From: Amycolatopsis xylanica
GTDB lineage: Bacteria; Actinomycetota; Actinomycetes; Mycobacteriales; Pseudonocardiaceae
Direction: 5' to 3'
Length of the DNA: 64,000 nt
NCBI RefSeq assembly: GCF_900107045.1
Contig: NZ_FNON01000010.1
Span: 248,001 to 312,000, forward strand
Of the stretch, positions 58,212 to 64,000 are shown in pieces (position 1 is the first letter of the stretch; each line of letters begins with the position of its first letter). The translations under genes and the position numbers were made by a program. The notes under the pieces are model-generated. The model worked only from the letters and a program-made list of their open reading frames with translations. It was not told the origin of the DNA and searched no databases.

Positions 58212-58236
58212 TCGTAACCGTTCAGAACGGTTACGA
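58212..58236. promoter_or_regulatory. 25-bp palindromic operator between VOC and hydrolase genes
   Basis: 12-bp perfect arms TCGTAACCGTTC and GAACGGTTACGA around a single central base. Located 39 bp upstream of the VOC start and 15 bp upstream of the hydrolase start, where a repressor would block both. The regulator is not encoded next to it. Confidence 0.75.
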
Positions 58237-58250
58237 ATAAGGAGACGGAA

Positions 58251-59276
58251 ATGCTCAGCAGGCGCACGTTCGGCAGGATCGTCGGCGCGGGTGCGGTCGC
58301 TTCGGTGGCAGGGCTCCCGTCCGTGGCGGCGGCAGCGGCGGCGCCGGTGACGGGGGACGCGCGGCCGGCTCGGGGGCTCGGGCCGATCCGGCAGATCAAG
58401 ACCGACGTGCTGGACATGGGCTATCACGAGGTCGGCCCCGCGAACGGCGAAGCCGTGCTGCTCGGCCACGGCTGGCCCTACAGCCCGCAGGCCTACGCCG
58501 AGGTCGCTCCCGAGCTGGCGCGCCGGGGTTACCGGGTGCTGGTCCCGTACCTGCGCGGGCATGGCACCACGCGGTTCCTGTCCGCGAGCACGTTCCGCTC
58601 GGGGCAGCAGGCCGCGCTGGGGTCGGACATGATCGCGTTCCTGGACGCGCTCGGCGTCAAACAGGCGATCTTCGGCGGTTACGACTGGGGCGGCCGGGCG
58701 CTCAACGTCGCCGCTGCGCTGTGGCCGGAGCGGTGCCTCGGGCTGGTCTCGGTGAACAACTACCTCGTGCAGAACCTCGCGCTCGCGCAGATGCCGGACC
58801 CGGCCGCGACCGAGGCCGCGCACTGGTACTACTTCTACTTCCTCACCGAGCGCGGCCGCGCCGGGCTGACCGCCAACACCCGCGACCTCGCCCGCGTCGT
58901 CTGGACCAAGAACTCTCCACTGTGGAGGTTCACCGACGCCGATTTCGAAGCCGCCGCCGCGCTTTTCGACAACCCGGACTACGTCGACATCGTCCTGCAC
59001 GTCTACCGCCACCGTCTGCTCACCGAGCCGGGCGACCCCCGCTATGACGCGCTCGAGGCCCAGCTCGCCAAGCAGCCGAAGATCACCATGCCCGCCGTCA
59101 CCCTCGACGGGATCGCCGACGGCAGCGTCCCGGCGACCGACGGCACCGCGACCGCGAAGTTCTTCGCCGGGCCGCGGGTGCACCACCAGGTGCCCGGCGC
59201 CGGTCACAACCTGCCGCAGGAACGCCCGAGGGCCTTTGTGAACGCGGTGCTCGAGGTGGCCTCGCTCCGCAAATGA
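58251..59276 (+). CDS. Tat-exported alpha/beta hydrolase, epoxide hydrolase/dehalogenase-like
   Basis: This 341-residue hydrolase has a twin-arginine signal ('MLSRRTFGRIVGAGAVASVA') with cleavage near the Ala-rich stretch. The oxyanion motif is 'LLGHGWPYSPQAYAEVAP' (HGxP), then 'YRVLVPYLRGHGTTRF'. The nucleophile is Asp in 'IFGGYDWGGRALNVA' and the base His is in 'VPGAGHNLPQERP'. An Asp nucleophile points to an epoxide hydrolase or dehalogenase-like enzyme. It is acting outside the cytoplasm. AAGGAGAC lies before ATG 58251; a 25-bp operator palindrome lies just upstream. Confidence 0.93.
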   Translation: MLSRRTFGRIVGAGAVASVAGLPSVAAAAAAPVTGDARPARGLGPIRQIKTDVLDMGYHEVGPANGEAVLLGHGWPYSPQAYAEVAPELARRGYRVLVPYLRGHGTTRFLSASTFRSGQQAALGSDMIAFLDALGVKQAIFGGYDWGGRALNVAAALWPERCLGLVSVNNYLVQNLALAQMPDPAATEAAHWYYFYFLTERGRAGLTANTRDLARVVWTKNSPLWRFTDADFEAAAALFDNPDYVDIVLHVYRHRLLTEPGDPRYDALEAQLAKQPKITMPAVTLDGIADGSVPATDGTATAKFFAGPRVHHQVPGAGHNLPQERPRAFVNAVLEVASLRK

Positions 59277-59305
59277 CGTGGACAGCTGGGTGACGCGGCT
59301 GAACA

Positions 59306-59818
59306 ATGCGGGACATGGAATTCGTTCTCGGCGACATCACCGAGCAGGACGTCGATGTCGTGGTCAACGCCGCGAACTCGTCGCTGCTCGGCGGTGGCGG
59401 CGTCGACGGCGCCATTCATCGCAAGGGCGGCCCGGAGATCCTCGCCGCGTGCCGTGACCTCCGCGCCGGTCACTACGGTCGCGGGCTCAAGACCGGTCAG
59501 GCCGTGGCGACCACGGCGGGGAACCTGCCCGCGAAATGGGTCGTGCACACGGTCGGACCGGTCTGGTCGTCCACAGAGGACCGTTCGGAACTGCTGGCCG
59601 ACTGCCACCGCAACTCCCTGCGCGTGGCGGCCGGGCTGGGTGCGCGAAGCGTCGCGTTCCCGGCGATCTCGACCGGGATCTACCGGTGGCCGGTCGAGTC
59701 GGCCGCGGCGATCGCGCTGACCACCGTGGCCGACTTCCTCGAGGCAACGCCGGACATCATGACCGTGCGTTTCGTGCTGTTCGACCAGCGCACCTATGAC
59801 GTCTTCGCGGGCGCCTAA
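59306..59818 (+). CDS. Macro domain (ADP-ribose-binding) protein
   Basis: This 170-residue protein is a single macro domain of the MacroD/YmdB type: 'MEFVLGDITEQDVDVVVNAA', 'NSSLLGGGGVDGAIHRKGGP' (binding loop), 'KTGQAVATTAGNLPAKWVVH' and 'VAFPAISTGIYRWPVESAAA'. Such proteins remove or bind ADP-ribose derivatives or hydrolyse O-acetyl-ADP-ribose. ATG 59306 or 59315 are both possible. The 3' end overlaps the convergent protease gene by 4 bp. No ADP-ribosyltransferase partner is visible in the window. Confidence 0.95.
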   Translation: MRDMEFVLGDITEQDVDVVVNAANSSLLGGGGVDGAIHRKGGPEILAACRDLRAGHYGRGLKTGQAVATTAGNLPAKWVVHTVGPVWSSTEDRSELLADCHRNSLRVAAGLGARSVAFPAISTGIYRWPVESAAAIALTTVADFLEATPDIMTVRFVLFDQRTYDVFAGA

Positions 59819-61071
59819 AGACGCTGCTGCTGGGACGCCAGCGGTGTCCCGCAGTTCCCGCAGAAGCTCGCGCCGGGCGCGCCCGGCACACCGCAGGACT
59901 GACAGGTCGGCCCGTAGCCGTTCGGTGCCGCGTAAGGCGTCGTGAACTGCTGCTGCGGTGCCGGGCGTTTCCGGCGCAGCAGCAGGATCAAGACGCCGAC
60001 GGCCACGATCAGGAGTGCCACCGCGGCGACGATCCAGACGTAGGCCGGGACTCCGCTCGAAGCGGCGGGCGCGCTGACCGGCGCGCTCTGGCCAGGGACG
60101 GGGTTCGGCGCGGCGGCCTTTTCGGGCAGCAGCGCGACACTCCGGCCGGTCAGCCAGGTCTTCAGGTCCGAGGTGTCTGTCACGAAGTTGAAGTTCTGCT
60201 GCTCGCCGTTGAGCTTGTAGGAGTTGACGCCGAGCACGTTGCCCTGCGCGTCGACCGTCGGTCCGCCGGACATGCCCTCGCTGATGTCCGCGTTGATCTC
60301 GGTGACCGCGACGCCGGTGTCGGTGATCTGCTGGCTGCTGACGGTCCCGGTCTTGAAGCTAGCCCTGACCTTGCCCGGTGCGACGGAGTCGCCGACCGAG
60401 GCGGGGAAGCCGATCGAGGTCACCGCCGCGCCGGTCTTCGGGTCGGCCGCCGCGACGGGCATCGCGGGCGTCGGGGTGGGCGTTTCGACCTTGAGCAGAG
60501 CCGTGTCGCCGTCGCGGAACGGCTTGATGTCCTGCACCTGCGCGACGAGCGGTTCGGTGATGACCGCGCCGGTGACGCCCTTCGGCTGGCCGATGTAGAC
60601 CGTGCGGACCGGGGGCGAGCCCTGGCTGGTGCCTTCGACCTTCCAGTTGGCGTTGGCGTCACTCCACAGGCCGTTCGCCGTGCTGCTGGAGATCTTTCCT
60701 TCCTTGACCTGCTGGTTGAGGAACACGCGCAGGATGTTCTCCCGGCCGAGATCCGGCTGCACGCAGTGCCCGGCGGTCACCAGCTGCCCGGTCGTGCTCA
60801 CGAAGAAGCCACTGCAGCTCGCGACCGCCACCACGGACTTCTCGGTCCAGACGTAGCCGTTGTCGGTGTGGTAGTTGACGAAGCCTTCCCACTTGATCGC
60901 GAGCTGGACGGTGCTCGCCTCAGCGGCGGCGTTGACCTGTTCGGCGCCCGTATTCGGTTGCGCGACGGCGTAAGCCGGGGCGACGAGCAACGCGATCAGT
61001 GCGAAAAGCGCTGACAGCGCCGATTTCCGGCGGTCTGATGTGGACAGCAGAGACGGTCTCGGCATCGTCAT
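59815..61071 (-). CDS. Membrane-anchored trypsin-like serine protease with zinc ribbon
   Basis: This 418-residue protein has an N-terminal signal or anchor ('ALSALFALIALLVAPAYAVA') and a trypsin-like extracytoplasmic domain with His102 ('LVTAGHCVQ'), Asp189 ('FRDGDTALLKV') and Ser268 ('ISEGMSGGPTVD'). After a Pro/Ala-rich linker comes a transmembrane helix (~343-366, 'VWIVAAVALLIVAVGVLILL') and a cytoplasmic tail ending in a zinc ribbon ('CQSCGVPGAPGASFCGNCG'). The layout suggests regulated proteolysis across the membrane. Start ATG 61071; ATG 61065 is also possible. Confidence 0.92.
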   Translation of the reverse strand: MTMPRPSLLSTSDRRKSALSALFALIALLVAPAYAVAQPNTGAEQVNAAAEASTVQLAIKWEGFVNYHTDNGYVWTEKSVVAVASCSGFFVSTTGQLVTAGHCVQPDLGRENILRVFLNQQVKEGKISSSTANGLWSDANANWKVEGTSQGSPPVRTVYIGQPKGVTGAVITEPLVAQVQDIKPFRDGDTALLKVETPTPTPAMPVAAADPKTGAAVTSIGFPASVGDSVAPGKVRASFKTGTVSSQQITDTGVAVTEINADISEGMSGGPTVDAQGNVLGVNSYKLNGEQQNFNFVTDTSDLKTWLTGRSVALLPEKAAAPNPVPGQSAPVSAPAASSGVPAYVWIVAAVALLIVAVGVLILLLRRKRPAPQQQFTTPYAAPNGYGPTCQSCGVPGAPGASFCGNCGTPLASQQQRL

Positions 61072-61161
61072 TTCCTCTCCGCGCGAGCTACTGTGATCTA
61101 GCTAGTCGCTGCGCTCGCCCGCGGTCGTTACGGAGGCGGGGATGACGATTGAACGAGATTT

Positions 61162-62061
61162 TCAGTCGAGCGCTGCCCGTGCCTCGGCGGCCACCGCTTC
61201 GGCGACGGCGGCCAGCGCGGGGGAGTCGAGCTTCCACTGCTGCCAGAACAACGGGATCGTGATCGGCCGCTCCGGCGCGAGTTCGACGAGCGAACCCTTG
61301 CGCAGCAACGGATCCGCTTGCGCGCGGGGAACCATGCCCCAGCCCATGCCCATGACGATCGCCTCGACGAAGGGCTCGGACGCGGGCACGTAATGCCTGC
61401 GCGCGCTCGCGGCTCCGCGCGTGAGCGCGCGCGTGAAGCGGTCCTGCAGATCGTCGCGGCGGTCGAAGATGACCACCGGCGCCTCGGCGAGCAGCCGCCG
61501 CAGCGGGGTCGACGGCCAGCCGGGCAGGTACCGGGCGGCGAAGCCGGGGCTCGCCACCGGCAGGTACCGGACGTGGCCGAGCCTGCGCACCGAACAGCCG
61601 GTGACCGGGTCAGGCGACGACGTGACCGCCGCCAGCACCGCGCCCTCCTTGAGCAGCGTCGTGGTGTGATCCTGGTCCTCGCGGTGCAGCTCGAAGGAGA
61701 TCCGCAGCTCCTCCGGCACGCGGGCGAGCGCGGCGAGAAACCACGTGGAGAGCGAGTCGGCGTTGACCGCGATCGGCAGGCGGACCGGCTCGCCGCTGCC
61801 GCTCAGCCCGAGTTCGGCGCCCGCGTCACGCTCCAGCCTGGCCAGCTGGCGGGCGAAGCGGACGACGACCTGCCCCGACTCGGTCAGCCGGACCGGTTTC
61901 GTGCGCATGAGCAGCACCCGGCCGGTGCGTTGTTCGAGCGCCTTCACCCGCTGGCTGATCGCGGACGGGGTGACGTGCAGCGCGGCCGCGGCCGCGTCGA
62001 AGGTGCCCTCGTCCACGACGGCGAGCAGGGTGCGTACCTGGTCCAGCGGTAAGTCCGGCAT
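61162..62061 (-). CDS. LysR family regulator ArgP/LysG-like
   Basis: This 299-residue LysR regulator has the N-terminal HTH 'LDQVRTLLAVVDEGTFDAAA' and 'LHVTPSAISQRVKALEQRTG', followed by the substrate domain ('LPIAVNADSLSTWFLAALAR', 'GWGMVPRAQADPLLRKGSLV'). The 'FDAAAAALHVTPSAISQRVK' segment is characteristic of ArgP/IciA/LysG, which activates the lysine/arginine exporter. It is divergent from lysE, matching the lysG-lysE arrangement. ATG 62061 (MPDLPLDQV). Lys or Arg is the likely coinducer. Confidence 0.93.
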   Translation of the reverse strand: MPDLPLDQVRTLLAVVDEGTFDAAAAALHVTPSAISQRVKALEQRTGRVLLMRTKPVRLTESGQVVVRFARQLARLERDAGAELGLSGSGEPVRLPIAVNADSLSTWFLAALARVPEELRISFELHREDQDHTTTLLKEGAVLAAVTSSPDPVTGCSVRRLGHVRYLPVASPGFAARYLPGWPSTPLRRLLAEAPVVIFDRRDDLQDRFTRALTRGAASARRHYVPASEPFVEAIVMGMGWGMVPRAQADPLLRKGSLVELAPERPITIPLFWQQWKLDSPALAAVAEAVAAEARAALD

Positions 62062-62130
62062 CACGAGCGCTAATGATACGTAAGAATATTTAGCTGTACT
62101 GTTGACAGCCGGATTCCTAGTGTCGCCCGT
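62062..62130. promoter_or_regulatory. lysE/argP-like divergent promoter
   Basis: This 69-bp gap is strikingly AT-rich for the window (GATACGTAAGAATATTTAG). TTGACA at 62102-62107 may be a -35 element but no well-spaced -10 is seen; TAGTGT lies 11 nt before the lysE ATG. An ArgP/LysG site is expected in the AT-rich part. Confidence 0.4.
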
Positions 62131-62745
62131 ATGGGAGAACTCCTGCTCGCGCTGGCCGCCGGGTTCGGCACCGGGCTTTCGCTGATCGTCGCCATCGGCG
62201 CGCAGAACGCGTTCGTGCTGCGGCAAGGCTTGCGCCGCGACGCCGTGCCCGCGGTCGTGGCGATCTGCGCGATCTCGGACGCCGTGCTGATCGCGCTCGG
62301 CGTCGCCGGGGTCGGCGCGGTCGTCGGTACCTCGCAGGCCGCGCTGATGATCGTCGGTCTGGTCGGGGGCGGATTCCTGCTCTGCTATGGCTTTCTGGCC
62401 GCACGGCGGGCCTTGCGGCCGTCGGCGATGCAGGCCGATGGCTCGGCCACCGGGTCGCTGCGACGCGCCGTGCTCAGCTGCCTGGCGATGACCTGGCTCA
62501 ACCCGCACGTGTACCTCGACACGGTGCTCCTGCTCGGCGCGGTCGCCGCAGGCCGGGGCGACCTGCGCTGGGTGTTCGCGCTCGGCGCGATGCTGGCGAG
62601 CCTGTGCTGGTTCGTCGCGCTCGGCTTCGGCGCGCGGCTGCTGAGCGGGTTCTTCAGCCGCGCGTCGTCCTGGCGGGTGCTCGACGGTCTCGTCGCCGCC
62701 ACCATGGTCACGCTCGGCGTGCTGCTCGTGGCCGGCGCCGCGTGA
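62131..62745 (+). CDS. lysE: LysE/ArgO family basic amino acid exporter
   Basis: This 204-residue membrane exporter has about six helices. Landmarks are 'GFGTGLSLIVAIGAQNAFVL' with 'RQGLRRDAVPAVVAICAISD' (LysE-family signature near GAQN), and 'AMTWLNPHVYLDTVLLLGAV' (NPHVYLDT) in the second half. It exports L-lysine and/or L-arginine when they accumulate, e.g. during growth on peptides. It is divergent from the LysR regulator. Normal length. Confidence 0.95.
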   Translation: MGELLLALAAGFGTGLSLIVAIGAQNAFVLRQGLRRDAVPAVVAICAISDAVLIALGVAGVGAVVGTSQAALMIVGLVGGGFLLCYGFLAARRALRPSAMQADGSATGSLRRAVLSCLAMTWLNPHVYLDTVLLLGAVAAGRGDLRWVFALGAMLASLCWFVALGFGARLLSGFFSRASSWRVLDGLVAATMVTLGVLLVAGAA

Positions 62746-62761
62746 AAGGCTGCCCGCGGTG

Positions 62762-63574
62762 CTACTCGACGGGGACGAGCTGGTCGACGCGATCGTGCGC
62801 GCGTGAGGGCACGAAGTGCCTGAACCTGGCGCGCACGGTGGGCGCGCCTGCCGCCGCGTGCAGTGCGCCGACGCGCACGGCACGGAGGGCCGCGACCGGG
62901 CAATCGTCCGGCCGTAGCAGGAAAGCGCAGCCGTGGCATAGCGCTTCGAGCATGCGCTCGTCGATGCCGACCGGGCCGCAGCGGAGCAGGATCTGGATGG
63001 CGTGCGCGGTGTCCTCGCCGGTGCCCCAGGAACCGTCCGCGCACTGCGTCTTCAGTAGGTGGTCCACGGTGCGCCGCAGGCCGGCCGTCACGCGGATCGG
63101 GTAGCAGCGCCGGGACAGCCGCGCCAGCGCGACCGCGCAGGCCGCCGTCGTCTCGTGCGAGTTTTCCCAGGCGCCGTCCGGGCTTTGGCGCTCGATCAGC
63201 GACTCGGCGAGGTGGACGACGGCCTCGCGCCGTTGCTCGGTCTCGCCGGAAGTGTGCAGTGCCAACGCTTCCAGCACGCGCGCGTCCGCCAGTACCGAAG
63301 TGCCCGTCCGCAGTGGCAGTAGCGGGCTCGCCGAGGCCCAGGTGCCGAACCGGGCCAGCACGCTCAACGCGAGCGCGATCTGGCCGGGTTCGCCGGAATC
63401 CAGCGAGTGCCGTAGTTTCCCGAGTAGTTTGACCGGCCTGCTCAACGGCACGCCCGCACCGGTCAGCGTCGCGAGCACCTGCGTGCGCTCGAACGCCACC
63501 GGCGCGTCGACGGCCGCGAGCAGGTCGCGCACCGCGGCGGGCGCCTGGCCGGTCCAGCGGGTCAGCTCGTCCAT
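62762..63574 (-). CDS. Prenyltransferase/squalene-oxidase-repeat-like protein
   Basis: This 270-residue protein consists of alpha-alpha-barrel type repeats with QW-like motifs 'RQSPDGAWENSHETTAACAV' and 'TQCADGSWGTGEDTAHAIQI' (Q-x3-DGxW). It lacks the DxDD catalytic motif of squalene/terpene cyclases and is much shorter than they are (600+ residues). It is therefore a repeat-fold protein of unknown function rather than a known cyclase. ATG 63574 (MDELTRWTG) is chosen. It overlaps the upstream zinc-ribbon gene by 13 bp, so the two are coupled. Confidence 0.8.
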   Translation of the reverse strand: MDELTRWTGQAPAAVRDLLAAVDAPVAFERTQVLATLTGAGVPLSRPVKLLGKLRHSLDSGEPGQIALALSVLARFGTWASASPLLPLRTGTSVLADARVLEALALHTSGETEQRREAVVHLAESLIERQSPDGAWENSHETTAACAVALARLSRRCYPIRVTAGLRRTVDHLLKTQCADGSWGTGEDTAHAIQILLRCGPVGIDERMLEALCHGCAFLLRPDDCPVAALRAVRVGALHAAAGAPTVRARFRHFVPSRAHDRVDQLVPVE

Positions 63575-63912
63575 GCCGGGCCCCCACTCTCCACAGTGGA
63601 CAGCCGCGCCAGGCCCATGCTGGTCCGGCAGGCGTGGATGATCTGCCTGCTGGCGACCGTGTCCGGGGCACGGCGGCAGCGCGGGCAGGTCAGCGCGACC
63701 GACCGCGCGAACTCGTCCACCGCCACCCCGACCGCGCAGCCGCAGCCTCGGCACCAGCGATGCCCGGTCACCGCGATGACATGCGACGGCGACGCGATGC
63801 ATTGATGGGCCCAGCGCCGGTGCAACCGGCAGGTGACGCGTTCGTGTGGTGAGAGTTCCTGGTGTTCTTCCGCGTCGTCTTCTGCGGCGAGCAGTTCGTC
63901 GAGACGCACCAT
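63562..63912 (-). CDS. Small protein with Cys-rich zinc-binding motifs
   Basis: This 116-residue protein has a Cys/His-rich middle: 'CRLHRRWAHQCIASPSHVIA', 'GHRWCRGCGCAVGVAVDEF' and 'VALTCPRCRRAPDT', suggesting one or two zinc sites. The C-terminal helix ends 'HACRTSMGLARLSTVESG'. ATG 63912 is chosen because GGAGGTGG lies just upstream. It has no signal peptide. The family is not recognised; coupling to the QW-repeat protein suggests joint function. Confidence 0.75.
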   Translation of the reverse strand: MVRLDELLAAEDDAEEHQELSPHERVTCRLHRRWAHQCIASPSHVIAVTGHRWCRGCGCAVGVAVDEFARSVALTCPRCRRAPDTVASRQIIHACRTSMGLARLSTVESGGPAWTS

Positions 63913-64000
63913 GACCACCTCCACTCCAAGACACGTCCGCGACTGTGTCCTGGCTCACGAGGTGGCGTGGTTCGCTCGAACGGCCTAAAAACGTGCTCTA

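Noticed and set aside
57361..58350. Plus-strand frame through the palindromic element and opposite the VOC gene
   Set aside because: It crosses several perfect hairpins and is a shadow of the VOC gene; the product has no domain.
1..64000. CRISPR array, insertion sequence, prophage or tRNA genes
   Set aside because: No regularly spaced repeats with unique spacers, no transposase or phage structural genes and no cloverleaf were found; the XerC-like gene is in its conserved chromosomal context.

Overview
The window is high-GC DNA with many GTG starts, tightly packed genes and frequent 1-8 bp overlaps. It carries a WhiG-type sporulation sigma factor, a DUF2469 gene next to rnhB, and the conserved block ffh-rpsP-KH-rimM-trmD-rplS-lepB-rnhB-yraN-comM-dprA-xer-whiG-rpsB-tsf-pyrH-frr-cdsA-rlmN. 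This points to a filamentous actinomycete, most likely a member of the Pseudonocardiaceae such as Amycolatopsis or a relative. The taxon is inferred from gene order and protein character; no database was searched.

Layout. (1) 1-8900 is an accessory surface/toxin locus: the end of a LamG-domain protein, a 2295-residue secreted RHS/YD-repeat protein ending in a Hint domain and a small C-terminal toxin module, a HEAT-like candidate immunity protein, and a small helical protein. (2) 8929-10019 holds ku and a translationally coupled small gene. (3) 10224-29579 is mostly the conserved information-processing core: protein targeting, ribosomal proteins, tRNA/ribosome maturation, DNA uptake/processing homologues, a Xer recombinase, WhiG, translation factors, UMP kinase and CDP-diglyceride synthase. 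An amidohydrolase and two CPBP membrane proteases lie inside it. (4) 29585-40700 is an accessory regulatory and secretion region: a VOC protein, a methyltransferase, a PadR regulator, a two-HTH regulator, a giant S8 protease, two small secreted lamin-tail proteins with an XRE regulator, and two orphan response regulators in which Glu replaces the phosphoacceptor Asp. (5) rlmN (40778-41887) is followed by about 560 bp of gene-free, palindrome-rich DNA. (6) 42448-64000 is a mosaic of adaptive metabolism, stress and export genes, often as divergent regulator/target pairs: HxlR/epoxide-hydrolase-like, MerR/MFS, AraC/aldo-keto reductase, VOC/hydrolase and LysR/LysE. It also holds a class A beta-lactamase, a macro-domain protein and a membrane-anchored trypsin-like protease.

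Three features stand out. First, the RHS-Hint-toxin/immunity module has a C-terminal end and immunity gene whose codon use is clearly more AT-tolerant than the surrounding DNA. Second, a family of long, near-perfect palindromes occupies gene-free gaps at 41998-42118, 50768-50815 and 57353-57766. The same roughly 23-bp arm is a closed hairpin at one site and brackets about 370 bp, with two further hairpins nested inside, at another. Third, two tandem response regulators share a Glu-for-Asp substitution, beside paired lamin-tail secreted proteins and possible operator repeats.

No rRNA, tRNA, CRISPR array, insertion sequence or prophage was recognised.
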